Source: Rhodamnia argentea (Eukaryota; Streptophyta; Magnoliopsida; Myrtales; Myrtaceae). From it: DNA of 64,000 nucleotides. The position numbers and the translations under genes are program-made. Within the stretch, counting starts at the first letter, position 1. Each line of letters opens with the position of its first letter. The DNA lies in the NCBI RefSeq assembly GCF_020921035.1, contig NC_063157.1, forward strand, positions 10,762,001 to 10,826,000, in the 5' to 3' direction. The notes beneath the pieces were generated by a model. That model ran no database searches. It worked only from the letters and a program-made list of their open reading frames with translations, and was not told the origin of the DNA. Shown here piece after piece: positions 22,316 through 35,340 of this stretch.

Positions 22316-23104
22316 CCCTGAGAGAAACAGAAATATTTACAAGATATATGGGATTTGGATCTAAGATCAGGTTGGTTATGGGAGACCTATTTAAGTCTAT
22401 TCTCACCAATCATAAATTAATAGGAATTATCTTTGTCAATTACAACAGCAATTATCGTTGATAATTTATTTGACTGAATATTTCAAAATTTAAAGTAACA
22501 GGGACTTAATTTATTTATTTTACATGATTGTGGTGTAATTATCCGACGTATATATTAACAAGTTATCTCGTTCAGAGTAATCTATAATTATGTGTTTGTC
22601 ATATGGGAAATTATTTTCCTTTATAAAACTAATGTAACTATTTTTTCTGTATTTGCTTAGATTTGTTCTCTAATATTCATTTACTCATGAAAGCGACATC
22701 TAACTTTTCGAATAATCCTTTAACACAATTTATTAGTAAAATATTGGCTGATAATCTAAATTTCCAGTAATTTTCGCCTACTCGGCGAGAAAGAATGCCA
22801 AGGTGGACTCTCCGTTTCCTTGATTTCAGGAATAATTGTTGGGGTTTTTGAGTCGTCCACTTCATTATTGCATCTTATTGGATTTTTTTTTAACGATCTT
22901 ATTGGGTTTGATAAGGTAGAATTCCTGCCCATTTTTGTTAGAGCTATTGTCCTGTAGTTTCGCCGAAATTACTGACTTATACTTGATGTTCAATGATTCG
23001 TCGCTTCGTGATCTTAGGTCAGAAATGGGGAATATATGTATGCATTACGTAAATAGTGGATGAACTCAATATCTTTAACCTAAGCAAATAATTAAAAAAT
23101 ACAA

Positions 23105-23275
23105 TTAAAAAATATTCACGTCAATGCCGGCAATGCTATGTTAGCGTCGGCCAGTCAAAATTGGCCGAACGGACCGAAATGGCACAAATATAACAATTTT
23201 AAAACTAAATTAAAAAAGAAATTATTTATGACTGAATTAACACAATTATAATAGGTTTATAGCCTTTTTTTTAAT
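23105..23275. mobile_element. Family A small element, right-end fragment
   Basis: Contains the right-half blocks (CACGTCAATGCCGGC, AAAATTGGCCGAA(C), TAATAGGTTTATAG) in the order seen in the fuller copy at 24133. Confidence 0.5.
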
Positions 23276-23694
23276 GATTTTTACGGTGAAATGGGCTAGA
23301 AATGGGTCATTCGGAACAAGAGTCAATTAAGAGATCTAGCTTTGGCATGTTGAAAGAAATGACCAAAAACCCGTCATAAGAATCTAATCCATCATCATGG
23401 CATCTCTCTTTAGCAGTGAATGATTGCCGATTTTAGGTTTTGAGATTTGTTCTCGTTAGGGCAACTCCAAAAAAAGGCTCAAGAATAACGATTTGGATAC
23501 ATAGGTCGAACAAAGAAGTTGGCTATACTCGCAATTTGAATAACTCATCAATGTTTTAATCCTCTTCTTTTGGGCTAATTAATACATTTGTACCTTAAAC
23601 TTTGGACTTTCTTTGCCAGATTATGTCTTACGAATATTCGCGAGATTGGATTTGTAGTCAATTCCACAATATAAAGGGGCCAAATAAAGTACAT

Positions 23695-23765
23695 GCTAAT
23701 TTGGACCCAAAAAAAAGTACATGCTAATTGTGTCCAAAAAAAAAAAAAAGTACATGCTAATTAGG
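23695..23765. repeat. Short tandem repeat of AGTACATGCTAATT
   Basis: Three copies of AGTACATGCTAATT, two of the three preceded by A-rich runs of different length. This looks like local slippage duplication. Confidence 0.85.
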
Positions 23766-24132
23766 GCTGCTTTCTCACTCGTGCGAATAAGCAAAGACGG
23801 CTCAATCCAAGTGTAGCCTGTCTATTGTTTGGATTTGAAGAATATTAGCAAGGTTGGCTAGCTATTCATTTTATAAGTGATTTTTCATAAAGAAGATGGA
23901 TATCAAGATTGACTCACCGATTGGTAATGCACAATTAGTTGTTCACTTACTCGAAAAATAATTGGGCGATCACTCTAATTGAGGTCGGCAATAGAGTTGG
24001 TAAATATACAAAAAAAATTGTCAAATGAAGCAAATTAAAATGGAAACTCAATTAAAAACTTGGCAAATTAGAAAATAATCAAATAAACGTTAGTATAAGC
24101 AATATAGATGGATTGTGGTGACTCAAAATGAA

Positions 24133-24619
24133 GGGAACATTATCCAAAAAGTCACAAATATAGTACTGCCAATTCAATCACAAATCTTTTAATTTTGCAG
24201 ATTAAGTCCTAAACTATTTCATATTATGCTAATTGAGTCCATCCGACCATAGGAAAAAAACAAAGAAAATAAGTTTAAGGAACGCCCAAATCTCAGCCAA
24301 GCTGCCTCGCCTATGGCCGTGATGGTTTGGTTGAGGCAAGACAAAGGGGTATCCCGGGCACAACAAGGAATATTATAAAGAAAAAGAAAAAAAAATGTTG
24401 AAAAAAATACTAAAATATTATTAAAAATTATCCATGATAGTGCTACCCATGTCACGTAGGACGGCTAGAATCCACGTTAGCATTTTTAGCTAAAATTGGC
24501 CGAATAGACTCAATTGGCAAAACATGAAGATGTTTAGTATTCAATTGACAAAATTAAAAGGTTTAAGGCTGAATTGAAAAAAGTATAATAGGTTTTGTAC
24601 TTTTTAGACAATTTTTCCC
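24133..24619. mobile_element. Family A small element with TIRs, fullest copy
   Basis: The left end GGGAACATTATCCAAAAAGT and the right end (reverse complement GGGAAAAATTGTCTAAAAAG) form terminal inverted repeats. Both continue with the AATTCA(A/G)(T/C)C...AAACCTTTTAATTTTG block for about 100 bases. It is non-coding, about 487 bases long. Long TIRs suggest a Mutator-like MITE, but no clear target duplication was found. Confidence 0.65.
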
Positions 24620-24959
24620 AAAACTAGTAGTGATTAGTTAATTAAATGATGGTTGGTCATTTAAAGATATAGTCAGCAAATTGAGGTGTTAGTAAGGAAT
24701 GTAAATAAAAGTTCATAGAATGATAAGAGAAGCTTGTTTTTATCGAAAATAAGAAACTTGTTAATTAAAAAGAAAAGGAATAAAAGTCGATAAACAATTG
24801 TCTGTAAAATACTCTGAACTTATATGGTAAAAGTTCTCTAGTGTTTCCGCTGTCATTCTTCGTAACTTGAATTTGGCCCTTCAAGTTATCATTCTTCATG
24901 TCCATTTTTACATCCCCTCAAATTCATAACATGTGCGTGCTTTACATGTCACATGTACG

Positions 24960-25640
24960 TAGATGTGGCCACGGGCTGTGAACCACCGGTTCCGGTTTGT
25001 GGCCACGATGAAACCGAAACCGGCCCTTGAAGGAGCGGTTCCGGTCTGGTTCGGAACCGCCGGTTCCGGGCTAGTTCATGGCCCGGTTCCGATTCCGAAT
25101 TTAAAATTTAATTTGAAATTAAAAATTAAAAAATTATCAATTGTAAATTATAGTCAAATTGTACATTATAATTAAATTTAGGGGGGAAAAAGGGAGAGGG
25201 AATGGACTTGAACTTAATAAATTATCATTAAGCGCCTACATATCTTTTTGGGAATAGAAGAATCGAAGCCTATGTAGTTCTTTTCCCTTTGATAACCTCA
25301 ACTTACCTCATCATCAATCGTCGCTACTTGTTGTGGTACCTGTGGTGGTGGTATCTCCACTATCATCATTGAAGAATTCATCGTCTCAATCCAGCTCTTG
25401 TTGTTGAAATTTAGCATTTGTCCAATCATGAACACAAGCTTGAGCCTCCACCGCATCCGAATTTAATCTTGACCGGCGATCGTCCAAATTAATCCTCCAA
25501 AGCTAAATACTTGTTCAATCGCAACTATTGAAGAAGGAATTGCTAACATCTGTCTTGCGATGAGGCAAGGACCGAGAATTGGGTTGAATGAATCTTCCAC
25601 CACTTCAAAATTTTGAAATCTGTGCTGTATTCGGAATCAC
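24960..25640 (-). mobile_element. hAT transposon remnant (3' end with hATC domain)
   Basis: On the minus strand, about 25620-25380 encodes SFNPILGPCLIARQMLAIP then, after a frameshift, LDDRRSRLNSDAVEAQACVH and DWT. This is the dimerisation domain found at the C-terminus of plant hAT transposases. Downstream comes a subterminal region rich in GGTTCCGG-type motifs (24985-25085) and an end TAGATGTGGCCACGGGC, typical of this hAT group. The 5' part of the transposase and the other end are missing, so it cannot move on its own. Confidence 0.75.
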
Positions 25641-25770
25641 GGAACTAAAAAACAATGGTTAAATAATTTTCTAATTCAGAAATATTACTTGTTGCTCCTT
25701 TTTATCTTTTTTATTTATTAATTAGCAGATTATACCATCTACTAAGTCTACCACTCTCCTCCATTTGTGA

Positions 25771-26440
25771 TTGGTTCAATACAGACGAATAAATGGACAT
25801 GATGATGGATGTCACTATATTTAGTAATCTTTGTAGTAAATCATCGTCAAGATATTTGATTTAATGATGTTTTTTCGTCTAAAACATGAATGAAACCGTA
25901 TCCTGTAATTACGAAAAGCGTCGATAAAAGCTGCAACAAACCAACCGATGTACCTTAAAAGCCAATCCCTGACCAAAACCACTCCGGGAAAATGCATAGG
26001 ACAATTCGACCAAAAAAATTTGCATAGGACAAACAATATTCCCCATAAAACAAGACTGCGATATGCCAATTTGCAAAAAAAAAAAAAAAAAATTTTTGAA
26101 GCACAGGCAATTCCGAATCTCCAACTTTTCAAGACTAATGCAGTTCATTAAAACGGTTTATTACCAAATAACACTCTGAACACGAAATTAGGCGACACGA
26201 TTCATTAAAATGCTTTATTATATTTGCCTGCGGGATCATAACTCAATGACTTTGTATATCTTCCTGTTTCCTTTTCATATTCAATGAATCCTACTCGGCA
26301 CACGAATGTTTGGAGCCTTCACTCGTTAGCAAACTAGGTACACCTATCCCATTTTTCTAATTGGAGATTTCCGATGCAACGGACTCCGAATTAAATAGTC
26401 GTGTTTAAGAAGCCGAAGTTAACGTCTTTCAAATCGTCCG
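25771..26440. repeat. Dispersed repeat, segments A and B contiguous (copy 2)
   Basis: 25771-25880 matches 20651-20776 and 25883-26440 matches 19691-20235. The two parts are adjacent here but swapped and separated in the other copy. A short extra insert lies around 26004-26030. Confidence 0.85.
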
Positions 26441-27041
26441 CCCATTTTACACCTACTTCCAAATTTTAGATCTCAGATTATTATGATTGCCGATCTTAAT
26501 TCTTTCAATACTATATTTTTGACAGTCCGTACATTTCTAATTGGTAACATACCATGCGTGCAATTTTTTTTTCCCGAATGAACAGTGTGGATTGCCGACT
26601 AATATCTTTTAACGGTGGCCATCGTTTCATACGGTTAGCTCAGAATTTTAGATACTAAATTTTGCGTTATCACGGCGTACACTGTTGGGTGGAGTCTGAG
26701 TTCCATCGTCGATGGAACAGATTTGGAACTTTTAATTAATTAATTAATTAGGTTGTTAAAAATACCTAGATTCACTTAAAAGGAAAAAAAAATGCTTTTT
26801 GTTGTCCTTTTTTGTCTTTACATGAGACAGGTGGTCTCATTAAAGTTGCAAATATATTTTCGATAATTATGGATCATTAATATTAACAAAGTCTCTTTCA
26901 CGAAAATGGACATTCAAAATTTCAAACCTCTGCCCAAATTCTCATGGAGTTACAATCCGTGCAAACCACTTCACGAAAGCCAGCTGTCCAAGAAGGACAA
27001 CCGTCGAGGGAAAATGAGGGGGAACAAATTCAGAGAATCAA

Positions 27042-27042
<1 letters not shown>
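26441..27042. other. AT-rich region without a supported gene
   Basis: Nothing recognisable on either strand. Confidence 0.4.

Positions 27043-27088
<46 letters not shown>
27043..27088. repeat. Compound (AT)n(GT)n microsatellite
   Basis: AT run passing directly into a GT run. Confidence 0.95.
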
Positions 27089-27099
27089 AGAGATTTTAA

Positions 27100-27795
27100 G
27101 GCTCCGTTTGTTTCACAGAAAATGCGAAATATTCGAAAATTATGTTTCGAAAATTATTTTTCGGAAAAATGACAATGCATTTCGTTCTTTGGCTAAGATA
27201 TAAAAAAGATCGGGAAAATATTTTCTGTCTTTGGTACGTGAAATCGGATTTAATTTTCCCACATGCACTACTTTTAGTATTTTTTATTTCTCATTTTCAT
27301 TTTTTTAATTTTAAAAATAAAATCAATCTTTCATAATTATTTATCTTTTTGCTTTTCTCCTTTTTTTTATTTTTTTCACTAGCCACAGTGACGACTGTCG
27401 AGTAGCTAGCAAGCTTGAGGCTTGCCGGTCTCGCCCACCGATTGAACCTCGAGCTCGCCGGCTCGCGTCATGGCCTATCGTCGAGCTTTCGGCCGTCTCT
27501 AAGGTTTGCGGCGGTGGAGGAAGGAGGAAGAAGGAGAAAGAAAAAGAAAACAAGATAAGAAAAAAAAAAAAAAATAGTATAAAAGCAAATAAATGTAAAG
27601 GAATTAAGGGAGCAAAGATGAGGGAAAATGTTTTCCTTTTCTCAAAAAGAGAAAAATATATTTTTCCCACTTTTGAAGGAGGTTTTTCATGGGTGGAAAT
27701 TTTTTTCCTATACTAGTTAATTTTCCACGAACCAAGCACCGAAAAATCCGAAAACCGTTTTCCCGAAAGTTATTTTTTGGGAAACAAATGGAGCC
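27100..27795. mobile_element. MITE-like element with GGCTCC(G/A)TTTGTTTC ends
   Basis: The left end GGCTCCGTTTGTTTCAC and right end (reverse complement GGCTCCATTTGTTTCCC) form terminal inverted repeats that extend through related TTTTCC-rich sequence. About 696 bases, non-coding. This end motif is common in plant DNA-transposon derivatives. Flanks TAA and AAA give no clean target duplication. Confidence 0.7.
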
Positions 27796-28579
27796 AAAGT
27801 GTGCTGACACGACCAAAATTTTCGGAATTTTTATTATAATTTCGATTTTTGGGTTTTATATTCGAAAGATAAAAATTCTTGAGCTTTTTTTTTTTTCGTA
27901 TGACACATGTTAATTTGAATGTTATCTTATGAGTTAGTGTTATTTCATTTGATTTCACTTTTCTCTGTTTTGATTTGGGAAAAAAAATGGTAGAAGTTAA
28001 AATGTGTAAGAAATGAAAGAATTAGAATGCCAATGCGATGCACAAGGTCTTGCTCTATTTAACATTTGCTTTTCACGTTAATGGAGTGTGTGTCTCCCAC
28101 CCACGTTAGTGTTCTAAAAATGATGTCCGGATTATTTCGATAGACATTAGCTTGATAGTAATTATATCGCCCAAGAATTATCAAAACAACTTACCGTGAA
28201 GGCGTGAATGTAACATATATTTGCAATATCTAATCGAAGATTCGTCAAATAGCTATTTTGGGTGCCAAATAATATCGATTCGTACGAGATCAGACAATTA
28301 AGCAGAGGAATTAGTATCTTTTTATGTTTATCAAAGTGTCTGCATTTTTCCACAACTTAATCGCGATTTTTTTTTTTTCATTTGTTGTAAATTTGTAATT
28401 ATTGCGCAAATGGGTTTTGAATAATAAAGGTATTATCCGGTTCATTATGCTGACAAAATAAACAGTGGTTTTTATGAAAACGCTTGTAAAAAAGACAAGA
28501 TACTAAAGATTGATTACTCCAGTACATTCCGCCCCCTCCTTTACTCCTCAGCCTCTTCTTGTTCTTATTTTCACCGTCG

Positions 28580-29049
28580 ATGGCGACCAAGAAAGCACCT
28601 ATTGAGAACTCGAAGACTTCCGTGAATCGTCTGTGGCGCCGGCTCGGCCAAATCATCATTCTACATATCATCGCACTTGGATGCGTGCTGGGGATTGCTC
28701 CTCCATCCAAGCTGCAGTGCTCTGACGTTTGGATGGTTGTGCTGCTGCTCTTGCTTATGGTCGCCAGCGCCCACTCCCATCAGCTTCATCATGCTGGTGC
28801 TGCGCCTCATGCAGACGCATGCAGAGCACGAGGATGCGAAGGCCCAGCTGGAGCATACTGAGCACCACCGCACGGTTTGTGGCCGGGAAGAATCGCGCCG
28901 CAAGGAGAGGCTGCAGGAGCCGCATCGCATGTGCCACTCTCGCCGGACTGTCCTTTGTCACCTCCCCGTGTGCTATTATTGCTGGGATTTCTCGGTGCTT
29001 AGCTTGTTCAGACGTCGAGGGAAAAAATGTATGCAGTGGCTATCGGTGA
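28580..29049 (+). pseudogene. Broken membrane-protein gene (copy 2)
   Basis: Begins MATKKAPIENSKTSVNRLWR and continues with a hydrophobic block IIALGCVLGIAPPSKLQC, then a leucine-rich segment VVLLLLLMVASA. After a frameshift near 28770, ISFIMLVLRLMQTHAEHEDA and a charged, coiled-coil-like stretch follow. A third frame holds another hydrophobic piece (about 28935-29010). The first block matches the relic at 7988. I do not recognise the family. The good start and several apparent frame breaks suggest a gene that has decayed, unless short introns explain the shifts. Confidence 0.45.
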
Positions 29050-29437
29050 ACCATACATTTCGAGCCCCTTCTTTGCCCACACGGCCGCGGAAGTTGCGGC
29101 TTTAGGACTTTCGTAGTCGAGTTTTCGATTAAAAGAAAGGGCTACTTACTCGAGGCAAGTAAATCGAAATATCATCTTCAATGATAACACTAAGATATTG
29201 ACGACCATGATTCATTTTCATTGTTATAAAGTTTATATAGCTCAACGGAAAACTCAGCCAAAGAAAGCAAAGACTAGTTATACATAAATGCAATTTTTAA
29301 CTCTTTCAATGCAACTGCAAGTGCTCTTTCAATGCATCTGGAAAGAGTGCAAGAGAGAACAGAATAAATCAATAGGAACTGTTTGCTCGAGATGAGTCGG
29401 CGAGATTACCCTTGCCGAGGGTCCAAGTGCATTGAAT

Positions 29438-32400
29438 CTACTTCCAAGTCGATCCACCAAGTCTAATAACTTCTTCACCTTCACTATTCCCTCTTGGAAT
29501 CCTTTCCATAGTAGAACCTCCTTTCTGATCGCTTGCGTCGCCGTACAGATCCCTCAGCTTGGCTAGATTCAGAGATGCAGTGGTCTTCTCCTTGACTCCG
29601 TCTTTCTGTGGACTGTGATGATTACGGTCAAGATGTGCGCTGCCATCTCGCAAACTCTGACTCAGGCTTCTGCTCCGACTTCGACTCCGGCTCCTGCTCC
29701 TCCGAGAATCCCTGCTGCGCTTCTCATAATCCGCTCTGGTTTCTCTCTCTGCATACCTGGATCTACGGTCCGAATCACGCCTGTCCCGTTCTCGATCGCG
29801 ATCCCTCAATCTCTCTCTATCTCGATCCCGATATGTATCACGTGCACGATCCCTGTCCCTATCTCTTTCTCGGTCTCGTTCCCTTTCACGATCTCGATCA
29901 CGGCCATAGTCGCGATCCCTCTCCCTTTCTCGATCACGTTCACTGCGATGTCTCTCTCTATCGCGATCCCTATCTCGGTCTCTATCCAATTGTGTGTCCC
30001 TCTCTGGATATTCTCGATCATCACGGCTCTGGCTGCGACGGCTAGGAGATCTTCGCAGATCATCGCCACCACCTTTTTCATAAGGAGGTACTGGTAAGGT
30101 GCGACGAACAGGGGAGGAATCTCTAGTCGATGCTCGATGAGGAGCCCTCTGACCGAAAGACACAGAAAGAGAAGCTTTCACAGAAGGTGGTCGTCGAGCA
30201 GTCTCCTCAGACCCATGACGAGTCGTATCCCCTGTCACACCAGAATGCTTGGAAGGAAGCTTCATCTTTTCAAGATTAGCAACAATCTGCCGCAGAACTG
30301 GGACGGGAATTCTAGGAAAGAGAGTATCAAAATAGTACTGCAGCAGAAACAATGCATTTGTCATGATATTGCTTTAGAGACTCAACGAAAATATCAAAAT
30401 ATGAGAAAGAGACCAAGACAGAGTTAAAGCATGCGCTATCCTGATCCAATGGTCAGTGTACAAATCATTACCAGTAACATTGCTCAGCCAAACAGATCAC
30501 AAAGGTGAACACCAAACAAATAAGTAGAGTGGATAACTGCAAGATTACATGTGCTGACTGGCAAAAAGTACTATCAATCTATGTAAAAAGAACAACTATA
30601 TACCTTCTATCACACTCAGGTCAGCGAAAAAACAACTTTGGCTCATTCGGAATCTATTATAGATATGACTTTCCATCAATCAAGAGTTACAGAATGAGGG
30701 TCCCCATAGAAAACAGCACACACTCATGATCAGAAAGCAAACTAGAGATTGGGACAGCTTACCTGTCCAAGAAGCAAATCGCGCACATACACACCCATTG
30801 TGGTCATTCGCCCATTTGATCCTGGAGAAAATTCCTAAAAACAATCCCCAGTCAACAGTATGTAATTATATCAAAACCATAAAGTCCACATGACCATCCA
30901 GAAAATAATTCTTCCTAGTGAAAACCACAAACCATACAGTTCCTAAGAACACAAAGCGGTAATAATAGATTTAGTCCTAACAAAAGTTAATCGGAGAACT
31001 ACATCCAGAATAGCATTCTCAGACTACATATAAGTCTTCTTTTCAAAAAAGTTATTTCATGTCAAACAGCAACGGAGAAAATACTACCAAATTCACATGA
31101 GTCATAGCACCTGCAAGAGAGAATTTGAGCAAGGGGACTTCAGATTTCAAATATGTACTCGCCTCATATTACATTTCCCAGTTCCAGATTGGATCCATCA
31201 ATGGTTGGGCATCATACCCACCCACACCAAAATCAATGCTCGGCTAGCTGCTTTCTGATGACTGTTTCAGACATTTTCAAACCAAAAGTACTTCTCACTA
31301 AGTAATGAACCAAGTGAAAAAAAGAAAAAAAAGTGTAACACAGATCATTGATCCTCCAAAGGAAAGAGATCACACAAAGATAGAAAAGGCACAGATCTTA
31401 GCTCTAGATATAGCAAAAATAAATTGAGAGACTGCTCTCATCAGATGCACCAACACTAAAGAGAAGGGAAAAGATAAAAGAGAACAATATAAAGAAATGC
31501 AAAAGTAATGCGATAAACCTTAATTGCAACATGTGACCATCATAATAACGTTTCCCAAAACATTCTCAGGAAGCAGATAGACTGAAAAATAAATTTAAGA
31601 ATAGTGCAAGTCATTTGTTTTGTTACAGGAAAATTTGATTGGTGCAAACAACTTCATAACATTAGGGGTTCACCACAAATAAGGAAAGTTGAAGACAACG
31701 GATATTTGTAATTATGTAAGAGCCTCAGATAGGCGAGTCAGACTTTAGGAACCCAACTAGTTATCCAATAGAATGGAATGAACTTAACATCAAAATTTTC
31801 AGTATCTTGTGAGCAATGAACTATCAATACACAGAAAACCAGTCTGTCCGCTTCAGACGACAGCGCAGAGCCACATGCTGCAGTATCTAATTCATCCCAA
31901 CAGAACCAAAAGCTCCTCAAGCTGTTTAGCATAAAACTATGACATCTTGTAATAACACTCTTTCCAATAGTTAAGTTGGCTTAAGTTGCCCATGTTTACA
32001 TTCTGCATTTACTAAACATAACATCCTAACACGAAGAAGTGCTTCAGCATACTATACAAAACAACCATAAACAGTCAAGGCAAAGTTGCAGGTACCTCAT
32101 CATCTTTAACATATGGCTCACACCAACTCCATAAGGTCTTAGGATCCGCAGCATATCTCAAGTACAGAAATCCAATCTGCAAAGTTTCTGGAAATGTGAG
32201 CACCAGCATATGCATAACAAAAGGCTAACAGCAACATAAAATAGGATTGCAGAAGAAAGAGCATTGTGACGACGTGTACGAATTTCTCATGTTGTTAGCT
32301 AACCTAGATGTGAAATGCAGGCTAGTCTACTTTAACGTAAAATGAAGAGCTGTGGCGGACTATAGAGTGAGGGCATTAAAATTGAGAGGGCTTCTTGGAA

Positions 32401-33904
32401 AGCCACAATTATGCATATGCATTTTTTTTATGTAAGCCCTTCCTCCAAGCAAACGGAAGAACTTACAGCAAGAAAAAACTGGGAAAATTTTGTAAGGGTC
32501 CCATTCACCAAAGCTAAAAGGCCCAATACGTAAATACATGGAAGACCTAATATCCCTTCCAAAGTTAAATATCCCTCATGTGTTCTTGTCTTTCCTGATT
32601 CTAATACATCATCTTTTCTTATATGCACTTCCAGAATACCATATGAGAGAGAGAGAGAGAGGAGCCAATTTAGGCATTACCTTTCCACATTGAAACAACA
32701 TGTTAGTTACATTTCTAACCAAATAGAGAGTTTCTAAGGATGACGGAAGCTTACGCTCTAATTACTTCCCCAGTAAAAGAGACCTTCTGCTTCAGTTTCC
32801 CACATTCATGAGGAATTTTCAAAATTTGGTAGGAATGATTCTGCATCTTTGAGTTGTCATTTTCAATAGCTACAGGGAGTCCATGAGAATCAGAATGTGC
32901 GAAGATTTTCAGGGGTAAAAGCGAAATTTATCGCTGAATAGTTCATCAAGCAATTTGGGTTATCTTATGCACAATTTAAGAACAAAGGGAATTGGGATTC
33001 ACACAAGCTGATTTCTGCAAAATATGGCCAAGTCAAGCTGCATGGACATAAAGGTGAAGAATCAGACATCTTTTTTCATAATTAAGCAGAAGGTAGACAT
33101 GAAAATGCCCATTCATCTAGTGGTTTGGAGTTTGCTATGCTTCTAGCAATCATGTTCTTGTTAGACCATAAGAATTTTCAAAGAAGGCGTCATTTTCACA
33201 AGTAGTACCCACTAAAAACTGAAGGTTCGCACGTGGTATGTGTTAGTAAAAGCATTAACTGGTACCGAATATTTAAGCAGTTGGCCTAATTTGGAGATCT
33301 TATGATGAATCTTTTTATGAACTTGTACTGACATCATCCTCCACAAGGCTCTTCTCTGTAATGGTGATTGTCCCTTCAAAAGCATCTTATTGAAACTTTA
33401 CTGTAAATTCTGCCTACTTAACTAAAAGAAAACAGCCCAAGATATGGACAATGGGTATTGGAAAAATATGCAGCAAATAAAAACATGTGTGAAGAATCTT
33501 CAAGATCTCTGAACCATCAGAATCCAAATAGCTCATGGTTCAATATTCCATAGTGCTGATCCAGAAACAATTCAGCAAGTAGATATAAAACGGAAGCAAG
33601 GCAAGACTGCACTTACCGCCCTTATATAAGGAGAATCTGTGTGCTTTAAGAGACCATGCATTTGTTTGACAGTGAGTTTCATGGTGAAGAACTTGTACAG
33701 AAGACAAAATGCTGTTGAAGGACCACGGCAGTTTCCGGTCATCCATGGCTCCACGTGATCAACTTGATTGTAGATTTCATCAATCACTTCATGGTAAGTC
33801 TTCAAACGATACAGCTCCTTGAAGTAATCTGAAGAGAGGATATTCATACACAGGACCTTCTCTAGCAATGAATCAATTGGTCTACCACTCGTTTGTACCT
33901 CCAT
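29438..33904 (-). CDS. PRP38: Pre-mRNA-splicing factor PRP38 (38B-like) with RS tail
   Basis: PRP38 proteins join the spliceosome before its catalytic activation. Minus-strand exons are 33904-33617, 32176-32096, 30834-30763 and 30337-29438, all phase 0; total 1341 nt, 446 aa. The PRP38 domain fills about residues 1-180: GRPIDSLLEKVLCMNILSSD, HVEPWMTGNCRGPSTAFCLL, IGFLYLRYAADPKTLW, MTTMGVYVRDLLLGQYYFDT. The last exon adds a long arginine-rich tail of RD/RE/RS dipeptides (roughly residues 240-380), usual for the 38B-like branch, and ends GGSTWK. A 5' UTR intron is likely (donor beside 34617, acceptor beside 33954). Start M at 33904 gives MEVQTSGRPIDS, as in the family. This is the only full copy; its promoter and first five codons are repeated in the downstream array. 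Confidence 0.93.
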
Positions 33905-34740
33905 AATTCTTTTTTATCTAATATGTGCCTCAACTTACACAAATGTTTACTTTTCTGCAACACGGTGTTACGCGGAATCACAAGTCCATACTGCAAAATA
34001 CCATGAACCAAACTAGTATCAATGTGGGATAGAATTACTGGGCAAAGAAAGCGTAAAAAAGAAAGGGTATGCACCATAACAAATGTACTCACAAAAGAAT
34101 TCTACAACACAAGCAAAAAGGAGACAGGAAAGTAAGGAATTCCTACAACTACACCCAAAAAAAAAATATGTTTTTTTCAATAAAACAATGAAACTCGGAA
34201 AAGCAAGATCCGCTAGACGAACATAACATCGATTCTAGAATCCGCCCAATTGAGCCTTTCATTAAAAACGACGGAAAGAAAAACCAACAATTTGAAGCAA
34301 GCAGCATATTTCAAATTACCTTCAAATCAATTTTCTCGACCACGAAAAGGAAACACCAAGCAAGTAAGAAGCTCCATCTTCCCCCCAAAAAGTATTACGA
34401 AGAGCGAGCTCCAATTATTCTAGGGAAAAGGTAAATCAGAAGAACAACATATGAAGAATCTATCATGCCGATGAGGGCATTCCAAAACTTGAGTGGAAAA
34501 CAGCAAAATTCGTCAAACTACTCAAATTACGACCAATCAAGCGAACTTCCACAGGCGGGTTGGAGAAACGGGTGAAACTAATGCGCAAAGAGAGAGGAAG
34601 AGCAGCGAGTACATACCGATTAGAATCAAATGAAACGCTCGATCGATTGAGAGATACGCACGAAGAGAAGTATGCAAAACCCTAGAAATGAGCTCGCACT
34701 GCATTAGAATTTAACTCTGCTAGTTTGGAGCGAACCGCAC
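33905..34740 (-). promoter_or_regulatory. PRP38 5' UTR, leader intron and proximal promoter
   Basis: The minus strand shows a leader donor ATCG|GTATGT at 34617/34616 and an acceptor TTGCAG before 33954, giving a leader intron of about 660 bases. The transcription start is expected near 34680-34730. It lies at the left end of tandem unit 1 and recurs in units 2 and 3. Confidence 0.55.
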
Positions 34741-34930
34741 AATGAGCCTTATAAACCGACCGGTCCGGTCTTGGATGACTTTAGGATCGTACCGCTATCC
34801 GGCCCAACCAGTACAAAAAGAAATTATTCTGAATCTTAATAAAATTTATGAATGGGTGCAAACAAATTGAAACGATCTTGAATATTAACATTAATGTTTT
34901 GGGAGTAAATGAAAAACTAGAAATTTTAAT

Positions 34931-35340
34931 GTCTTTCAGGACATTAAAGCGAACCGGACAATGACTCGGTTATCAAATTAAATGATTCGGCCTTAAATTT
35001 CAATAAGTATTTAGGGAAACTTTTTTTAGACTATTCGGCCCAAATAAAGAAATTATTTTTAAACTGGTCTTTCGGGACATTAAAGCCAACCGGATAGTGA
35101 CTCGGTTATCGAACCAAATGATTCGGCTGCAAATTTTAAAGAGTATTAAGGAAAACTTTTTTTTTTTAATGACTATTCGGCCCAAATAAAGAAATTATTC
35201 TTTAGCTAGTCTTTCGAGACATTAGAGCTAGCCGGACAGTGACTCAATTATCAATCCAAGCTGCCCGGCCACAATTTCAAGGATGAGTTTGAGAAATTGC
35301 TTATGACTATTTGGGGGTGTCAATGCGCGAATCGGATTGG
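34931..35340. repeat. Degenerate tandem repeat, period about 136-142 bases
   Basis: Three copies beginning GTCTTTC(A/G)(G/A)GACATTA(A/G)AGC at 34931, 35067 and 35209. Each continues with 'GTGACTCGGTTATC' and a 'TTCGGCC' block. A fainter relative occurs near 36390. Repeated in the other units at about 45241-45650 and 56057-56470. Confidence 0.8.

Noticed and set aside
29608-30097. Plus-strand ORFs of 145 and 160 codons across the PRP38 tail
   Set aside because: They are antisense shadows of the arginine-rich repeats.
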